Source of the DNA: Neocallimastix lanati (nom. inval.)
Lineage: Eukaryota; Neocallimastigomycota; Neocallimastigomycetes; Neocallimastigales; Neocallimastigaceae
DNA: 64,000 nucleotides
NCBI GenBank assembly: GCA_016946835.1
Contig: JACVTC010000001.1
Location: forward strand, 2,142,501-2,206,500
Direction of reading: 5' to 3'
The notes under the pieces are model-generated. The model had not been told where the DNA came from. It did no database searches and was given only the letters and a program-made list of their open reading frames with translations. Of this stretch, positions 63,664-64,000 are shown one piece after another. The position numbers were made by a program, and so were the translations under genes. Within the stretch, counting starts at the first letter, position 1; every line of letters starts with the position of its first letter.

Positions 63664-64000
63664 TTCAATTTTTTTTTTTTTTTAAAAAAAAAAAAAAATA
63701 AAAAATATTGATAATTTAAATAAAAATATAATAGTAAATATTTGTTAAATATATTTTGATAGGTAATATTAAAAATAATTAACAATTTTTTCTTTTCCAA
63801 AATATTATATTTAAAATATGTAATTTTGGTTGTTATATATTAAATTAATAATTTAATAAATATGTAAAAGCAAATTCAAGATTTAAATATCTAAATTTAT
63901 ATTTTTAAAGCATTACTATGAAGGACTAATGTTATATATATATATATATATATATTTTTACTAAAAGTAAATTTCCTAAATAATGCTAAATAATATCTAT
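63664..64000. other. 5' spacer of the TRAF/SPRY gene
   Basis: No gene seen. T-run then A-run at 63669-63699 just before the start codon, and an (AT)n run near 63933-63955. Confidence 0.6.

Overview
This is a very AT-rich eukaryotic window. Genes are split by short GT-AG introns (roughly 50-510 bp, mostly 150-300) that are even richer in A and T than the exons. Spacers are full of homopolymers and AAT, AAAT and 7-bp microsatellites. Host proteins are asparagine/lysine-rich. The base composition, the fungal-type housekeeping set (MRT4, HUT1/SLC35B1, a YOP1/REEP-like protein, an AVT-type amino acid transporter) and a Cys-rich receptor with an SH3 tail fit an anaerobic gut fungus (Neocallimastigomycota) best. 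That placement is inference. A Dictyostelium-like amoeba is the main alternative.

Layout. 1-940 (-): N-terminal part of a TBC1D20/Gyp8-like Rab-GAP running off the left edge. 2167-8594 (-): whole-looking Ty1/copia element A. 9894-12581 (+): six-exon amino acid transporter. 13610-13972 (-): orphan ORF. 14551-17030 (-): eight-exon coiled-coil protein. 18899-19198 (-): small zinc-ribbon-like protein. 19995-26433 (+) and 26484-32921 (+): copia elements B (about one break) and C (looks whole), side by side. 33429-36865: graveyard of two older copia elements (D and E), followed to about 37530 by unrecognised decayed coding DNA. 38296-40805 (-): receptor-like protein with signal peptide, ten-cysteine ectodomain, membrane span and SH3 domain. 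40806-47885: a 7-kb gene desert of simple repeats. 47886-48911 (+): ER nucleotide (sugar) transporter HUT1/SLC35B1. 49726-51653 (-): MRT4 in eight exons. 52213-53138 (+): REEP/YOP1-like protein. 55159-56323 (+): two-exon protein of unknown role. 57060-57450: decayed coding repeat. 58150-63663 (-): large protein with a TRAF-type zinc finger, a coiled coil and a SPRY domain, here modelled as one six-exon gene.

There is no operon-like or pathway clustering. MRT4 and the REEP gene diverge from a shared 560-bp spacer; HUT1/MRT4, the transporter/orphan pair and the 55-kb/58-kb pair are convergent.

The most interesting feature is the copia family. All three young copies, and the preserved LTR of the older relative D, lie in or directly beside AAT microsatellites. 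Each young LTR pair looks identical on reading. The primer-binding site next to the 5' LTR matches the anticodon arm of tRNA-Lys(CUU) rather than a tRNA 3' end, which suggests half-tRNA priming as known for Drosophila copia. Exon borders were worked out by eye from splice consensus, reading-frame continuity and family similarity; no searches were run.
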